Assembly (NCBI GenBank): GCA_947090765.1
Contig: OX352322.1
Coordinates: 763,501 to 827,500, forward strand
Length of the DNA: 64,000 bases
DNA from: Pseudomonas sp. MM223
GTDB taxonomy: Bacteria; Pseudomonadota; Gammaproteobacteria; Pseudomonadales; Pseudomonadaceae
Reading direction: 5' to 3'
Shown one piece after another: positions 1 through 9,937 of the stretch. The translations under genes were made by a program, and so were the position numbers. The notes beneath the pieces are model-generated. The model was not told the origin of the DNA and ran no database searches. It was given only the letters and a program-made list of their open reading frames with translations. Numbering within the stretch: position 1 is the first letter of the stretch; every line of letters begins with the position of its first letter.

Positions 1-421
1 CCACTTGGTAACGGCTGGTGGCAGATGAGCGCTCGCACACTTCCAACGTTGCTCCCAGCCAGTTGTTTCCCAGCGTCATTGGAACGCCCAGTGCACTGAA
101 CTTGAACTGCTCCCCGCGATTGCTCGTAATCTTGAGCGGCCTCGAAAGGCGCTGCTCGCGCAGCATCTGCTGGTTATGCTCCAGCACCACCCGCCAACCC
201 TTCCCCCAATTACCGTCCAACGCCTGCACCAGCACCGGCTGGCTTTGCAGCATGGCGTGGCTGCGCGCACTGCGCAGTGCCTGCGCCAAATCACGGGCAA
301 CTGCTGCCCGGTGTAGGTCATCGCTCATCCTGGCGTAGGCCGGCACGCCGAGCTGTGTCAGCAAGACGGCCACGGCCAAGGCCGACAACATTTGAATCAG
401 TGTTACGCCACGTTGCTTCAC
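1..421 (-). CDS. fimT: FimT/GspH-type minor pseudopilin, 3' end cut by window edge
   Basis: Reading leftward from a GTG at 419-421, an open frame of 140 codons runs off the window edge. GGAGG lies 8 nt before the GTG. The product begins with a short basic leader and a hydrophobic helix (VKQRGVTLIQMLSALAV), then a FimT-like domain (ARDLAQALRSARSHAML). This is a type IV pilus minor pilin involved in pilus priming or DNA uptake. The usual Glu at position 5 of the mature pilin (TLIE) is Gln here. It lies divergent to pilVWXE. The overlapping ATG at 426 is in another frame and gives no pilin-like protein. Confidence 0.8.
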   Translation of the reverse strand, partial: MKQRGVTLIQMLSALAVAVLLTQLGVPAYARMSDDLHRAAVARDLAQALRSARSHAMLQSQPVLVQALDGNWGKGWRVVLEHNQQMLREQRLSRPLKITSNRGEQFKFSALGVPMTLGNNWLGATLEVCERSSATSRYQV

Positions 422-530
422 CGTGCATTCCTCCCTGGAAGTGCTTGGCTATAGCTTCACGTTCGCTGGCCAAGCGGTCTAGTCGGTGGGGTTCAGGGCT
501 GTTGCGGGAAAAGTCGCAGGAGGTGCAAGG

Positions 531-713
531 ATGCACGCAAGGCAACGGGGCATGACGCTCCTGGAAGTGTTGTTGGCCGTCGTGGTTGTGGCAGTGGGCA
601 TGTTTGCAACGGCAGCGATGCAGTTGCAGGCATTGAAGGCTGCGGACGGCGCACGTCGTGATGGGCAGGCCGCGATGGCGGTGCACAGCGAGCATGAGCG
701 GAGGCGGCGATGA
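531..713 (+). CDS. pilV: Short PilV-like minor pilin
   Basis: This 60-aa product has a prepilin N-terminus, RQRGMTLLEVLLAVVVVAVG, including the conserved Glu5. AGGAGG lies just upstream of the ATG. The stop overlaps the pilW start (ATGA). PilV proteins are usually well over 100 residues, so almost all of the globular domain is missing. The clean overlap with pilW argues against a simple frameshift. It may be a natural short form or an old internal deletion. The role, type IV pilus minor pilin assembled with PilW, PilX and PilE, comes from family and context. Confidence 0.65.
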   Translation: MHARQRGMTLLEVLLAVVVVAVGMFATAAMQLQALKAADGARRDGQAAMAVHSEHERRRR

Positions 714-1352
714 GGCGCCGCCAGATTGGGTTCGGTCTGGTTGAGGTGGTGATGGCGCTGGCCATCGGGTTGATGCTGCTTGCGGCGGCCAGCCAGCTCT
801 TTACCTCCGCACACCAGACCTGGCGCCTGCAAACTACGGCAGTGCGCATGCAGGATGAGGCGCGGTTTGCATTGTTGCGTATGGCACAGGATATCCGCAT
901 GGCGGGGATGTTCGGCTGCCTGCGGATTAAGCCTGACGATTTCAAGGCCCCGGGCTCGCAGCAGGCTTTCGCCCACCCGTTGGAAGTTGATTCCACCACC
1001 CTCAGCCTGGTTGTGGCGGGAGCTGCCCGGACAGGCGGGCAAGCCTGACTGGTTTTTACACACTGACTGCATCGAGAAAGTCAGCGTGGATGAGTACCCT
1101 GAAGAGGGCTATCCACTGGCGTTCCCAATCAGCAAGTACGTCTATCAACTCCAAGGCAGTCAGCTGAAATTCAAGCGAAGAAAAAGCTTTCAACCGCTGG
1201 TCGAGAATGTCAAAGAGGCGCGTTTCAAGCTCGTGCAAACGCCACAGGGCGAGAGAGTAGATATCGCGCTGACGTTATACGAGCCCGCGCTCAAACTCGA
1301 ACAGCGCCATGAGCTTAGTGTGGCGCTGCGCAACCCGGTGCCACGGCCATGA
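710..1352 (+). pseudogene. pilW: PilW-like minor pilin with one frameshift
   Basis: The first frame gives a prepilin N-terminus (IGFGLVEVVMALAIGLMLL) and a PilW-like body up to about residue 112, then stops near 1046. The rest continues in the next frame (KPDWFLHTDC to the end at 1352). Removing one G from the GGG at 1037-1039 restores a single protein of about 213 aa. The 3' end overlaps pilX (ATGA). PilW is a minor pilin of the type IV pilus. The frameshift may be real or a homopolymer error. Confidence 0.75.
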
Positions 1353-1813
1353 AGCGTCAACGCGGTGTCGTGCTGCTGTTGGCGTTGGTGTTGAGTCTGC
1401 TGCTCGGCTTGCTGACGGCTTCGGCACTGAGTGAAGCACTCGTGGAAACGCGCATGTCTGGCTATATGCACGATGGCCTGCTGGCGTTTGAAGAGGCAGA
1501 GGCCACATTGCAGGCCGGGGCAGATGAATTGCTGCGGGCACCCCCTGGCCCGTGCCAAACATGCCTGCCACCACCACACCCGCATGATTTGACTGGGCAG
1601 TGGCAGGGCAGCCAGAGCGGCTACTTCCAAATTCAGAGCATTGGCGTGAGCAAGCGTGCTACGCACGTGCCGGAAGGGCAGCACGTTGCTCTCTACCGGG
1701 TCACTGCCGTTAGCCAGCAAGTACAAGCCCGGCACGTGCTGGAAGCGGTCTACGCCTTAGCCGACGACACAGTCCAACGCATCACCTGGCGGCAAAGACT
1801 GAGAGGAGACTGA
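1349..1813 (+). CDS. pilX: PilX-like minor pilin / pilus assembly protein
   Basis: This 154-aa protein begins MKRQRGVVLLLALVLSLLLG, the typical PilX start, which lacks the strict TLIE motif. A DGLLAFEEAEATLQAGADEL stretch follows, the recurrent post-helix sequence of PilX proteins. It overlaps pilW by 4 nt and is followed 1 nt later by the pilE-like gene, so the pilVWXE genes form one operon. It contains a CQTC pair around residue 70. Function is inferred from family and order. Confidence 0.75.
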   Translation: MKRQRGVVLLLALVLSLLLGLLTASALSEALVETRMSGYMHDGLLAFEEAEATLQAGADELLRAPPGPCQTCLPPPHPHDLTGQWQGSQSGYFQIQSIGVSKRATHVPEGQHVALYRVTAVSQQVQARHVLEAVYALADDTVQRITWRQRLRGD

Positions 1814-1814
1814 C

Positions 1815-2204
1815 ATGCAGCAAGGCTTGAGCCTGATCGAGCTGTTGATTGTGCTGGCCGTGACCGGCATTCTGGCAGCCATTGCCTACCCCAGTTACAG
1901 CGACCAGCTTCGGCGAGCCGCACGCAGCGAAGTGGTTGGCCTGCTGCATGATGCCGCCCTGCGCCTGGAGCGCCATCGCGTGCGCACGGGCCAATACGCC
2001 GAGGGCGACCCGGCCTTGCCCGACGGTACCCGCTATTACAGCCTGCAGGCCCAGCGCGATAGCGACACCTTCACGCTGCGCGCCCGGCGGCTACCCCATG
2101 GGCTGATGGCTCAGGATGGCTGTGGCGACTTTCAGCTCGACCAGGCCGGCGTGCGCGGCAATCCTGGTGCCGTTGGTGGCAGCGAGCAGTGCTGGGGAAG
2201 CTGA
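1815..2204 (+). CDS. pilE: PilE-like type IV minor pilin
   Basis: This 129-aa protein starts MQQGLSLIELLIVLAVTGIL, a canonical class III prepilin segment with Glu5 and a very short leader. It continues IAYPSYSDQLRRAARSEVV, as in PilE/ComP proteins. Two Cys near the C-terminus (DGCGDFQ and EQCWGS) would form the D-region disulphide. AGGAGA lies 7 nt upstream. It is the last pilin of the operon; thiO follows after 54 nt. Confidence 0.8.
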   Translation: MQQGLSLIELLIVLAVTGILAAIAYPSYSDQLRRAARSEVVGLLHDAALRLERHRVRTGQYAEGDPALPDGTRYYSLQAQRDSDTFTLRARRLPHGLMAQDGCGDFQLDQAGVRGNPGAVGGSEQCWGS

Positions 2205-2258
2205 AGATTGAATGGTGCCCAGGGCATCGCGGTTTTACTTCAGGTGTTGGATCGACAG

Positions 2259-3356
2259 ATGAGCAAGCAAGTAGTGGTGGTCGGTGGCGGGGTGATCGGC
2301 CTGCTGACGGCGTTCAACCTGGCGGCCAAGGTCGGGCAGGTGGTGGTGTGTGATCAGGGCGAGGTTGGCCGTGAGTCGTCGTGGGCTGGTGGTGGTATCG
2401 TTTCACCGCTGTACCCGTGGCGCTACAGCCCGGCAGTGACCGCCCTGGCGCACTGGTCGCAGGATTTTTATCCACAGCTGGGCGAGCGCTTGTTCGCCAG
2501 CACCGGCGTCGACCCCGAAGTGCACACCACGGGCCTGTACTGGCTCGACCTGGATGACGAAGCCGAGGCACTGGCCTGGGCCGAGCGTGAGCAGCGGCCG
2601 CTGAGTGCCGTGGATATTTCGGCAGCCTATGACGCGGTGCCGGTGCTGGGCCCGGGCTTCAAGCGCGCCATCTACATGGCCGGTGTGGCCAACGTGCGCA
2701 ACCCGCGCCTGGTGAAATCGTTGAAGGCGGCGTTGCTGGCGCTGCCCAACGTAACCCTGCGTGAAAACTGCCAGATCACGGGCTTTGTTCAAAAGGACGG
2801 ACGCGTGACCGGCGTGCAAACCGCTGAAGGCGTGCTGGCAGCAGATGAAGTGGTACTCAGTGCTGGCGCCTGGAGTGGCGACCTGTTGCGTACCCTTGGC
2901 CTTGAACTGCCGGTCGAACCGGTGAAGGGCCAGATGATCCTGTTCAAGTGTGCTGAAGACTTTTTGCCGAGCATGGTGCTGGCCAAGGGGCGTTATGCGA
3001 TCCCGCGGCGGGATGGGCACATCCTGGTGGGCAGTACGCTGGAGCATGCCGGGTATGACAAAACCCCGACCGGGGATGCGCTGGAAAGCCTGAAGGCATC
3101 GGCGGTGGAATTGCTGCCAGGGCTCGAAGGGGCCACGGTGGTGGGGCACTGGGCCGGGCTGCGACCGGGCTCGCCGGAGGGCATTCCCTACATTGGGCCG
3201 GTGCCAGGGCACGAGGGGTTGTGGCTGAACTGCGGGCACTACCGCAACGGGTTGGTGCTGGCGCCGGCTTCCTGCCAGCTGTTTACCGACTTGCTGACCG
3301 GGGGCGAGCCAATCATCGACCCGGCACCGTATGCGCCGGCAGCGCGGTTGATCTGA
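2259..3356 (+). CDS. thiO: Glycine oxidase ThiO (FAD-dependent)
   Basis: This 365-aa DAO-family flavoenzyme oxidises glycine to iminoacetic acid for the thiazole moiety of thiamine. The start is the ATG at 2259, because MSKQVVVVGGGVIGLLTAFN places the dinucleotide-binding GxGxxG at the N-terminus. An earlier in-frame start at 2208 adds 17 residues without family similarity. GRESSWAGGGIVSPLYPWRY and the C-terminal GHYRNGLVLAPAS are typical of ThiO. It follows the pilin operon and precedes a REP pair. Confidence 0.85.
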   Translation: MSKQVVVVGGGVIGLLTAFNLAAKVGQVVVCDQGEVGRESSWAGGGIVSPLYPWRYSPAVTALAHWSQDFYPQLGERLFASTGVDPEVHTTGLYWLDLDDEAEALAWAEREQRPLSAVDISAAYDAVPVLGPGFKRAIYMAGVANVRNPRLVKSLKAALLALPNVTLRENCQITGFVQKDGRVTGVQTAEGVLAADEVVLSAGAWSGDLLRTLGLELPVEPVKGQMILFKCAEDFLPSMVLAKGRYAIPRRDGHILVGSTLEHAGYDKTPTGDALESLKASAVELLPGLEGATVVGHWAGLRPGSPEGIPYIGPVPGHEGLWLNCGHYRNGLVLAPASCQLFTDLLTGGEPIIDPAPYAPAARLI

Positions 3357-3370
3357 AGTTACGCGATCCT

Positions 3371-3486
3371 TGTAGGAGCGGCCTTGCGCCGCGAAAGGGC
3401 TGCAAAGCAGCCCGGCGATATCAGCTTTGATGCAAAAATCCCGGGGCTGCTATGCAGCCCTTTCGCGGCGCAAGGCCGCTCCTACA
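3371..3486. repeat. Inverted pair of P. putida REP elements
   Basis: Two copies of the TGTAGGAGCGGCCTTGCGCC type REP face each other, at 3371-3413 and, inverted, at 3443-3486. They are separated by about 30 nt in the convergent gap between thiO and the PP0621-like gene. Such REP pairs are abundant in P. putida-group genomes and support the host assignment. Confidence 0.9.
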
Positions 3487-3496
3487 GGTTTTGTGT

Positions 3497-3727
3497 TCAG
3501 CCTTGTCGGCCAGGCCCCTGTTGCAGGTGCGCCTGGCTGCAATACCACTCTTTGCCCTGTTGCAGCGCCCGGTCGTTGGGCAGGTGCACGCCGCAATGGG
3601 CGCAGCGCACCATTTGCAGTGGTGCATCCAGTTTCGCCTCGGGGTGCGACTGTTGGCTGACTTTGAACTTGCGCCACAGCCAGAACGCGGCGGCGATCAG
3701 GGCGATCCAGAAAAGTAGGCGAACCAT
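3497..3727 (-). CDS. PP0621-like small membrane protein with zinc-ribbon-like motif
   Basis: This 76-aa protein is read from the ATG at 3725-3727. It has one N-terminal membrane helix (MVRLLFWIALIAAAFWLWRK), then MVRCAHCGVHLP and a later EWYCSQAH. The CxxC plus C/H arrangement suggests a small zinc site. It resembles the Pseudomonas PP0621 family of unknown function. An in-frame extension to 3808 would run through the bamD terminator and is rejected. Confidence 0.7.
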   Translation of the reverse strand: MVRLLFWIALIAAAFWLWRKFKVSQQSHPEAKLDAPLQMVRCAHCGVHLPNDRALQQGKEWYCSQAHLQQGPGRQG

Positions 3728-3774
3728 GGTGTCCAGCTTGTCGATTGAAGAAGCTGACAGTCTAGGACGCGGCC

Positions 3775-3806
3775 AATAAAAAAGGGAGGCCCAAGGCCTC
3801 CCTTTC
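3775..3806 (-). terminator. Terminator of bamD
   Basis: GGGAGGCC, CAA, GGCCTCCC forms a perfect 8-bp stem. On the minus strand it is followed by a run of six T, directly downstream of the bamD stop. Confidence 0.85.
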
Positions 3807-3821
3807 ATTTACCGCTGTGGC

Positions 3822-4841
3822 TCAGTCGAACAGACCAAAGGTCATGTAGCTGAACCAGGAGCGGTCTTTTTCGGCTTCTTTCGGGCCTTCCGGCACGATC
3901 GGATCACCGTTTTCGTCTTTCGGCAGCAGTTCTTGCGGCATCTCGTCACGCGCGTCCTGGAACTGCTTGACCACGTCCTGGTTGGCGCGGGTTTCGCCCG
4001 GCGGCAGCGGGGTCTCGGTTTCGATCAGGCCCAGGGTGGCCTTGGACAGCCAGCCGCGCCCGTCAGACTCGGTCTGCTTAGGCTGGAACTCGCCATCGGC
4101 CAGGCTCGGGTGGTCTGGGTAGTTGAGCTTGAGGGTTTCCAGGCTGCTGGCGGCCAGTTCGTCCAGGTGCATCTTCTGGTACGACTCGACCATCACCGCC
4201 AGGCCGTCGCCGACCGATGGGGTTTCCTGGAAGTTTTCTACCACGTAGCGGCCACGGTTGGCGGCGGCCACATAAGCCTGGCGGCTCAGGTAGTAGTCGG
4301 CCACGTGGATTTCGTACGAGGCCAGCAGGTTGCGCAGGTAGATCATGCGCTGCTTGGCGTCGGGCGAGTAGCGGCTGGTAGGGAAACGGCTGGTCAGCTG
4401 GGCGAACTCGTTGTACGAGTCGCGGGCGGCACCCGGGTCACGCTTGGTCATGTCCAGTGGCAGGAAGCGCGCCAGCAGGCCGCGGTCCTGGTCGAACGAG
4501 GTCAGGCCTTTCAGGTAGTAGGCGTAGTCGACGTTCGGGTGCTGCGGGTGCAGGCGGATGAAGCGCTCGGCGGCCGACTTGGCAGCCTCGGGCTCGGAGT
4601 TCTTGTAGTTGGCGTAGATCAGCTCGAGCTGCGCCTGGTCGGCATAGCGGCCGAACGGGTAGCGCGATTCCAGGGCCTTGAGCTTGTTCACGGCGCTGGT
4701 GTAGCTGGAGTTGTCCAGGTCAGCTTGCGCCTGCTGGTACAGCTCGGCTTCGCTGAGGTTCTCGTCAATGACCTCTTTATTGGAGGAACAGGCCGCGGTA
4801 AGCCCGAGGATGGCGATCAGCAGCAGGTGTTTCACTTGCAT
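3822..4841 (-). CDS. bamD: Outer membrane assembly lipoprotein BamD (ComL)
   Basis: This 339-aa lipoprotein of the BAM complex folds outer-membrane beta-barrels. The start is the ATG at 4839-4841, which gives a lipoprotein signal [18 protein letters not shown] with lipobox LTAAC and Cys18. TPR-type repeats follow: [50 protein letters not shown]. The frame stays open a further 1 kb upstream only as a shadow of rluD. A 147-nt divergent region separates it from rluD, the usual Pseudomonas arrangement. Confidence 0.93.
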   Translation of the reverse strand: MQVKHLLLIAILGLTAACSSNKEVIDENLSEAELYQQAQADLDNSSYTSAVNKLKALESRYPFGRYADQAQLELIYANYKNSEPEAAKSAAERFIRLHPQHPNVDYAYYLKGLTSFDQDRGLLARFLPLDMTKRDPGAARDSYNEFAQLTSRFPTSRYSPDAKQRMIYLRNLLASYEIHVADYYLSRQAYVAAANRGRYVVENFQETPSVGDGLAVMVESYQKMHLDELAASSLETLKLNYPDHPSLADGEFQPKQTESDGRGWLSKATLGLIETETPLPPGETRANQDVVKQFQDARDEMPQELLPKDENGDPIVPEGPKEAEKDRSWFSYMTFGLFD

Positions 4842-4988
4842 GGCGGCTTGCGTCCCTTTGACGGCCGCTGTCTTGGGCGGTGCCGTCCTGTTATGATGAG
4901 CGCCCCGGCCAACCCCGGGACAAAAGAAGCCGTATTTAACCACAAGCTCGCAGCCGAAACCAAAGGCTGTGCGCCCGCCGAATCGAGC

Positions 4989-5951
4989 ATGTCCGAGATC
5001 ATTCAACTTAGCGCAGAGGTACCGTCCGAACTGGGCGGCCAACGCCTCGACCAGGTCGCCGCCCAATTGTTCGCTGAGTACTCGCGTTCGCGGCTTACTT
5101 CGTGGATCAAAGAGGGCCGCCTGACGGTCGATGGCGCCGTTGTGCGCCCTCGAGACACCGTCCATGGTGGCTCGCTGCTGGCACTGCAGGCCGAACAAGA
5201 GGCCCAGGGCGAGTGGATCGCAGAAGATATCGAACTGGATATCGTCTACGAAGACGACCACATCATGGTAATCAACAAGCCTGCCGGGCTGGTTGTGCAC
5301 CCGGCCGCCGGTCATGCCAGCGGTACGCTGCTCAATGCGCTGCTGCACCACGTGCCAGACATCGTCAACGTACCGCGCGCCGGTATTGTTCACCGGCTGG
5401 ATAAAGACACCACCGGCCTGATGGTGGTAGCCAAGACCTTGCAGGCGCAGACCAAACTGGTCGAGCAGATGCAGGCGCGCAAGGTCAGCCGCATCTATGA
5501 ATGCATCGTGATCGGTGTGGTGACTGCCGGCGGCAAGATCGACGCCCCGATCGGCCGCCACGGTGGCATGCGCCAGCGTATGGCTGTGACCGACGGCGGC
5601 AAGCCGGCGGTCAGCCACTACCGTGTGCTCAAGCGCTTCCGTTCGCACACCCACGTGCGGGTGAAGCTGGAAACCGGCCGTACCCACCAGATTCGCGTGC
5701 ACATGGCCCACGTTGGTTTCCCGCTGGTCGGTGACCAGACGTACGGTGGGCGCTTCCGCATTCCACCGGCTGCCAGCCCGACCATGGTCGAGGCGGTGAA
5801 AACCTTCCCGCGCCAGGCGCTGCATGCGCGCTTCCTGGCGTTGGCCCACCCGATTACCGGTGAAATCATGAAGTGGGAATCGCCACTGCCCGATGATTTC
5901 CTCTGGTTGCTGTCGCTGTTGAACGAAGACCGCGAGAGCTTTATCGGATGA
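4989..5951 (+). CDS. rluD: 23S rRNA pseudouridine synthase RluD
   Basis: This 320-aa enzyme makes the helix-69 pseudouridines of 23S rRNA (1911/1915/1917 in E. coli). The start is the ATG at 4989 ([12 protein letters not shown]). An N-terminal S4 domain ([20 protein letters not shown]) precedes the RluA-type catalytic motif [15 protein letters not shown] with its catalytic Asp. The RTHQIRVHM motif follows. The end overlaps pgeF by 4 nt, so the two are co-translated. The longer frame back to 3933 is the antisense of bamD. Confidence 0.93.
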   Translation: MSEIIQLSAEVPSELGGQRLDQVAAQLFAEYSRSRLTSWIKEGRLTVDGAVVRPRDTVHGGSLLALQAEQEAQGEWIAEDIELDIVYEDDHIMVINKPAGLVVHPAAGHASGTLLNALLHHVPDIVNVPRAGIVHRLDKDTTGLMVVAKTLQAQTKLVEQMQARKVSRIYECIVIGVVTAGGKIDAPIGRHGGMRQRMAVTDGGKPAVSHYRVLKRFRSHTHVRVKLETGRTHQIRVHMAHVGFPLVGDQTYGGRFRIPPAASPTMVEAVKTFPRQALHARFLALAHPITGEIMKWESPLPDDFLWLLSLLNEDRESFIG

Positions 5952-6688
5952 GTGGCCTGACGCAGTCGCTGCTGTTTCCCGACTGGCCTGCTCCGGCCTC
6001 GGTTCGCGCCTGTGTCACCACCCGTCAGGGCGGCGTCAGCCTGCCGCCCTACGAAACCTTCAACCTTGGTGACCACGTAGGGGATGACCCCGCTGCGGTT
6101 GCCGAGAACCGCCATCGCCTCAGCGACACGTTCGCCATCCAGCCAGCCTGGCTCAAACAGGTGCATGGGCTGGTGGTGGCGGATGCCGACCCGGCCGTGG
6201 TGGCCGAGGCCGACGCCAGCTGGACCGACCAGCCTGGCATTGCCTGTACCGTGATGACCGCCGATTGCCTGCCTGCGCTGTTCTGCGACCGGGCCGGTAC
6301 GCGCGTGGCGGCGGCGCATGCTGGCTGGCGCGGGTTGGCTGGCGGTGTGCTGGAAGCCACCTTGGACCGCCTGGCACTGCCGCCTGAAGAGGTGCTGGTG
6401 TGGTTGGGGCCGGCCATCGGCCCACAGGCCTTCGAAGTAGGGCTGGAGGTGCGTGATGCCTTTACGGCGGTGCACCCAGAAGCGGCCCGAGCTTTCGTCG
6501 AAGGCCAGCGGCCCGGCAAGTTGATGGCTGACATCTATGAGCTGGCGCGCATTCGTCTGGCCGCCCGTGGGGTGACTGCCGTTTATGGCGGTGGCTTGTG
6601 CACGGTCAGCGATGAGCGGTTCTTCTCCTATCGCCGTACCCCGCAGGGTGGGCGTTTCGCTTCTTTGGTCTGGCTGGATCCTCGCTAG
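5948..6688 (+). CDS. pgeF: YfiH/PgeF family protein (DUF152)
   Basis: This 246-aa protein of the multicopper polyphenol oxidase-like (YfiH, DUF152) family is known as peptidoglycan editing factor PgeF, with purine nucleoside phosphorylase/deaminase activity in characterised members. Metal-site sequences are visible: [26 protein letters not shown] and [13 protein letters not shown]. It overlaps the rluD stop (ATGA), a conserved bamD/rluD/pgeF/clpB neighbourhood. Confidence 0.88.
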   Translation: MSGLTQSLLFPDWPAPASVRACVTTRQGGVSLPPYETFNLGDHVGDDPAAVAENRHRLSDTFAIQPAWLKQVHGLVVADADPAVVAEADASWTDQPGIACTVMTADCLPALFCDRAGTRVAAAHAGWRGLAGGVLEATLDRLALPPEEVLVWLGPAIGPQAFEVGLEVRDAFTAVHPEAARAFVEGQRPGKLMADIYELARIRLAARGVTAVYGGGLCTVSDERFFSYRRTPQGGRFASLVWLDPR

Positions 6689-6697
6689 CCTGTACAG

Positions 6698-6726
6698 GCC
6701 TCTTCGCGGGCTCGCCCGCGAATGGC
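6698..6726. repeat. Partial REP element
   Basis: GCCTCTTCGCGGGCTCGCCC, extended to the next GCGAA, is the core of a common P. putida REP and forms a hairpin just after pgeF. Confidence 0.6.
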
Positions 6727-6769
6727 CCCCCGCTAATCCAACAGGTTGACCCCGGTCAACCCCGCTACG

Positions 6770-6797
6770 CTTGAATCTTCCAGAATCAGCCTTATCT
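6770..6797 (+). promoter_or_regulatory. Possible sigma-32 heat-shock promoter of clpB
   Basis: CTTGAA at 6770-6775 is followed after 14 nt by CCTTATCT at 6790-6797. This fits the RpoH -35 box (CTTGAA) well and its -10 box (CCCCATNT) partly. It lies 80 nt upstream of the clpB ATG. A perfect palindrome, GTTGACCCCGGTCAAC, lies just before it at 6745-6760. Heat-shock control of clpB is known; this exact site is inferred. Confidence 0.45.
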
Positions 6798-6876
6798 ATA
6801 AGGTCATCTCAGGCAGGTTTCTTTATAAACAGGCGCTGTCCATCGCTCCGACCTGCCCTTTAAAGGAAGGTACACC

Positions 6877-9441
6877 ATGCGAATAGACCGTTTGACCAGC
6901 AAGTTGCAATTAGCAATATCCGATGCTCAATCCTTGGCCGTTGGCATGGACCACCCAGCCATCGAGCCTGTGCACCTGATGCAGGCATTGCTCGAACAGC
7001 AGGGCGGTTCGATCAAGCCGCTGCTGATGCAGGTTGGCTTCGACATCAACACCCTGCGCCAGGCGCTGGTGAAAGAGCTCGACCAGCTACCGAAAATCCA
7101 GAACCCTACCGGCGACGTGAACATGTCGCAGGACCTGGCACGCCTGCTTAACCAGGCCGACCGCCTGGCCCAGCAGAAGGGCGACCAGTTCATTTCCAGC
7201 GAACTGGTGTTGCTGGCTGCCATGGACGAAAACAGCAAGCTCGGCAAGCTGCTGCTGAGCCAGGGCGTGAGCAAAAAGGCCCTGGAAAACGCCATCACCA
7301 ACCTGCGTGGCGGTGAGGCAGTGAATGACGCCAACGCCGAAGAGTCGCGCCAGGCGCTGGACAAGTACACCGTCGACCTCACCAAGCGTGCCGAAGAAGG
7401 CAAGCTGGACCCGGTGATTGGCCGTGACGACGAAATCCGCCGTACCGTGCAGGTGCTGCAACGCCGTACCAAGAACAACCCGGTGCTGATCGGTGAGCCT
7501 GGCGTGGGTAAAACCGCCATCGCCGAAGGCCTGGCCCAGCGCATCATCAATGGTGAAGTGCCTGATGGCCTCAAGGGCAAGCGCCTGCTGGCGCTGGACA
7601 TGGGCGCGCTGATTGCCGGTGCCAAGTACCGCGGTGAGTTCGAAGAGCGTTTGAAAGGCCTGCTGAACGAGCTGTCCAAGCAGGAAGGCCAGATCATCCT
7701 GTTCATCGACGAACTGCACACCATGGTCGGCGCCGGCAAAGGCGAGGGCGCCATGGACGCTGGCAACATGCTCAAGCCTGCCTTGGCCCGTGGCGAATTG
7801 CACTGCGTCGGTGCCACCACGCTGAACGAGTACCGCCAGTACATCGAGAAGGACGCCGCCCTGGAGCGCCGCTTCCAGAAGGTGCTGGTAGAGGAGCCGA
7901 GCGAGGAAGACACCATCGCGATCCTGCGTGGCCTGAAAGAGCGCTATGAAGTGCACCACAAGGTGGCCATCACCGACGGTGCCATTATCGCAGCGGCCAA
8001 GCTTAGCCACCGCTACATCACCGACCGCCAGCTGCCAGACAAGGCGATCGACCTGATCGACGAAGCGGCCAGCCGCATCCGCATGGAGATCGACTCCAAG
8101 CCGGAAGTGCTCGACCGCCTGGATCGCCGCCTGATCCAGCTGAAGGTGGAATCGCAGGCGCTGAAGAAAGAGGAAGACGAAGCGGCGAAAAAGCGCCTCG
8201 AGAAGCTGACCGAAGAAATCGAGCGGCTGGAGCGTGAATATTCCGACCTGGAAGAAATCTGGGCATCGGAAAAGGCCGAAGTGCAGGGCTCTGCGCAAAT
8301 CCAGCAAAAGATCGAACAGGCCCGCCAGGAGCTGGAAACCGCCCGTCGCAAAGGCGACTTGAGCCGCATGGCCGAGCTGCAATACGGGGTAATCCCCGAC
8401 CTGGAGCGCAGCCTGCAGATGGTCGACCAGCACGGCAAGACCGAAAACCAGTTGCTGCGCAACAAGGTGACCGAGGAAGAAATTGCCGAAGTGGTGTCGA
8501 AGTGGACCGGTATTCCGGTGTCCAAGATGCTGGAAGGCGAGCGCGAGAAGCTGCTGAAAATGGAAGCGCTGCTGCACCAGCGCGTGATCGGCCAGAACGA
8601 GGCGGTAACCGCCGTGGCCAACGCCGTGCGCCGCTCGCGTGCCGGGTTGTCCGACCCGAGCCGGCCAAGCGGTTCGTTCCTGTTCCTTGGCCCAACCGGT
8701 GTGGGCAAGACCGAACTGTGCAAGGCGCTGGCCGAGTTCCTGTTCGACACCGAAGAGGCGATGGTGCGCATCGACATGTCCGAGTTCATGGAGAAACACT
8801 CCGTGGCTCGCCTGATCGGTGCACCACCAGGGTATGTAGGGTATGAAGAGGGCGGCTACCTGACCGAGGCCGTACGGCGCAAGCCCTACTCGGTGGTGCT
8901 GCTGGACGAGGTGGAGAAAGCCCACCCGGATGTGTTCAACGTGCTGTTGCAGGTGCTGGAGGACGGCCGCCTGACCGACAGCCACGGACGCACCGTGGAC
9001 TTCCGCAACACGGTGATCGTGATGACCTCCAACCTGGGCTCGGCACAGATCCAGGAACTGGTAGGCGACCGCGAGGCACAGCGTGCGGCGGTGATGGATG
9101 CAGTGGGCGCGCACTTCCGTCCGGAGTTCATCAACCGCATCGACGAAGTGGTGGTGTTCGAGCCACTGGGCCGCGAGCAGATTGCTGGCATTACCGAGAT
9201 CCAGCTGGGCCGCCTGCGCAGCCGTCTGCTGGAACGCGAACTGTCGCTGAGCCTGAGCCCAGAGGCGTTGGACAAGCTGATTGCCGTGGGTTACGACCCG
9301 GTGTACGGCGCACGGCCGCTGAAGCGGGCTATCCAGCGCTGGATCGAAAACCCGCTGGCGCAGCTGATTCTGGCCGGCCAGTTTGTGCCGGGTACCTCGA
9401 TTACCGCCACGGTGGAAGGCGACGAAATCGTCTTTGGGTAA
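6877..9441 (+). CDS. clpB: ATP-dependent disaggregase ClpB
   Basis: This 854-aa Hsp100 chaperone solubilises aggregates together with DnaK. An N-domain is followed by AAA+ domain 1 (Walker A GEPGVGKT near residue 206) and a coiled-coil M-domain (about 400-525). AAA+ domain 2 has Walker A GPTGVGKT near residue 605 and sensor-type [11 protein letters not shown] at the end. AAAGGAAGG precedes the ATG. Length and motifs are those of an intact ClpB. It is monocistronic, with its own terminator. Confidence 0.97.
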   Translation: MRIDRLTSKLQLAISDAQSLAVGMDHPAIEPVHLMQALLEQQGGSIKPLLMQVGFDINTLRQALVKELDQLPKIQNPTGDVNMSQDLARLLNQADRLAQQKGDQFISSELVLLAAMDENSKLGKLLLSQGVSKKALENAITNLRGGEAVNDANAEESRQALDKYTVDLTKRAEEGKLDPVIGRDDEIRRTVQVLQRRTKNNPVLIGEPGVGKTAIAEGLAQRIINGEVPDGLKGKRLLALDMGALIAGAKYRGEFEERLKGLLNELSKQEGQIILFIDELHTMVGAGKGEGAMDAGNMLKPALARGELHCVGATTLNEYRQYIEKDAALERRFQKVLVEEPSEEDTIAILRGLKERYEVHHKVAITDGAIIAAAKLSHRYITDRQLPDKAIDLIDEAASRIRMEIDSKPEVLDRLDRRLIQLKVESQALKKEEDEAAKKRLEKLTEEIERLEREYSDLEEIWASEKAEVQGSAQIQQKIEQARQELETARRKGDLSRMAELQYGVIPDLERSLQMVDQHGKTENQLLRNKVTEEEIAEVVSKWTGIPVSKMLEGEREKLLKMEALLHQRVIGQNEAVTAVANAVRRSRAGLSDPSRPSGSFLFLGPTGVGKTELCKALAEFLFDTEEAMVRIDMSEFMEKHSVARLIGAPPGYVGYEEGGYLTEAVRRKPYSVVLLDEVEKAHPDVFNVLLQVLEDGRLTDSHGRTVDFRNTVIVMTSNLGSAQIQELVGDREAQRAAVMDAVGAHFRPEFINRIDEVVVFEPLGREQIAGITEIQLGRLRSRLLERELSLSLSPEALDKLIAVGYDPVYGARPLKRAIQRWIENPLAQLILAGQFVPGTSITATVEGDEIVFG

Positions 9442-9455
9442 TTTGCTTCACCATG

Positions 9456-9482
9456 AGCCCCGCTTTTGCGGGGCTTTTTTTT
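9456..9482 (+). terminator. Rho-independent terminator of clpB
   Basis: AGCCCCGC, TTTT, GCGGGGCT is an 8-bp GC-rich stem followed by eight T. Confidence 0.93.
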
Positions 9483-9505
9483 GCTATCTCACAGGCGCTG
9501 TGGGG

Positions 9506-9544
9506 CCCTGTGGGGGCGGGTTTACCCGCGAAGAGGCCGGCACA
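9506..9544. repeat. REP element
   Basis: The stretch reads GGGGGCGGGTTTACCCGCGA followed by AGAGGCCGGCACA. This is the standard P. putida REP with an internal hairpin. Confidence 0.7.
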
Positions 9545-9728
9545 GCCCAGTAAAACCGGGGCTTTCGGGGAATTCAGGATAACTTGCTGAAATTTTTGAA
9601 ATTTTTGCTTGCATCAAAAATCGAGTGCCCCTAATATACGCCGCGTTGTCAGGCACTAAGCGAATCACCAGCAACATCGGTGACCGCAAAACAACTTACA
9701 AATCAGTAAGTTGAATGAAAAAAAGTGG

Positions 9729-9756
9729 TTGACAAGCAAAACGAAGAATGTAGAAT
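9729..9756 (+). promoter_or_regulatory. Sigma-70 promoter of the tRNA cluster
   Basis: TTGACA (9729-9734), a 16-nt spacer and TAGAAT (9751-9756) lie about 100 nt upstream of tRNA-Asn. The AT-rich stretch from 9580 also contains TAATAT at about 9632, possibly a second promoter. Confidence 0.7.
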
Positions 9757-9858
9757 AGTTGGCCTAAGCAGCGACAAAGCGAAAGCTACGAAGCTAAAGA
9801 GTCCGAAGCGAACACAGCCTTCGGAGTAGCAAATCGGTAAGTTGTACCGAAGTTCAGT

Positions 9859-9934
9859 TCCGCGATAGCTCAGTCGGTAGAGCAAATGACTGTTAATCAT
9901 TGGGTCCCTGGTTCGAGTCCAGGTCGCGGAGCCA
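9859..9934 (+). tRNA. tRNA-Asn (GTT)
   Basis: This 76-nt cloverleaf has acceptor TCCGCGA/TCGCGGA and an encoded CCA. Anticodon GTT is at 9892-9894 in loop CTGTTAA. The T-arm is GGTTCGAGTCC. Confidence 0.96.
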
Positions 9935-9937
9935 TCT

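Noticed and set aside
3822..5849. 675-aa and 672-aa frames lying antisense over bamD and rluD
   Set aside because: Each real gene is only the family-length part; the long extensions are antisense shadows caused by high-GC codon use.
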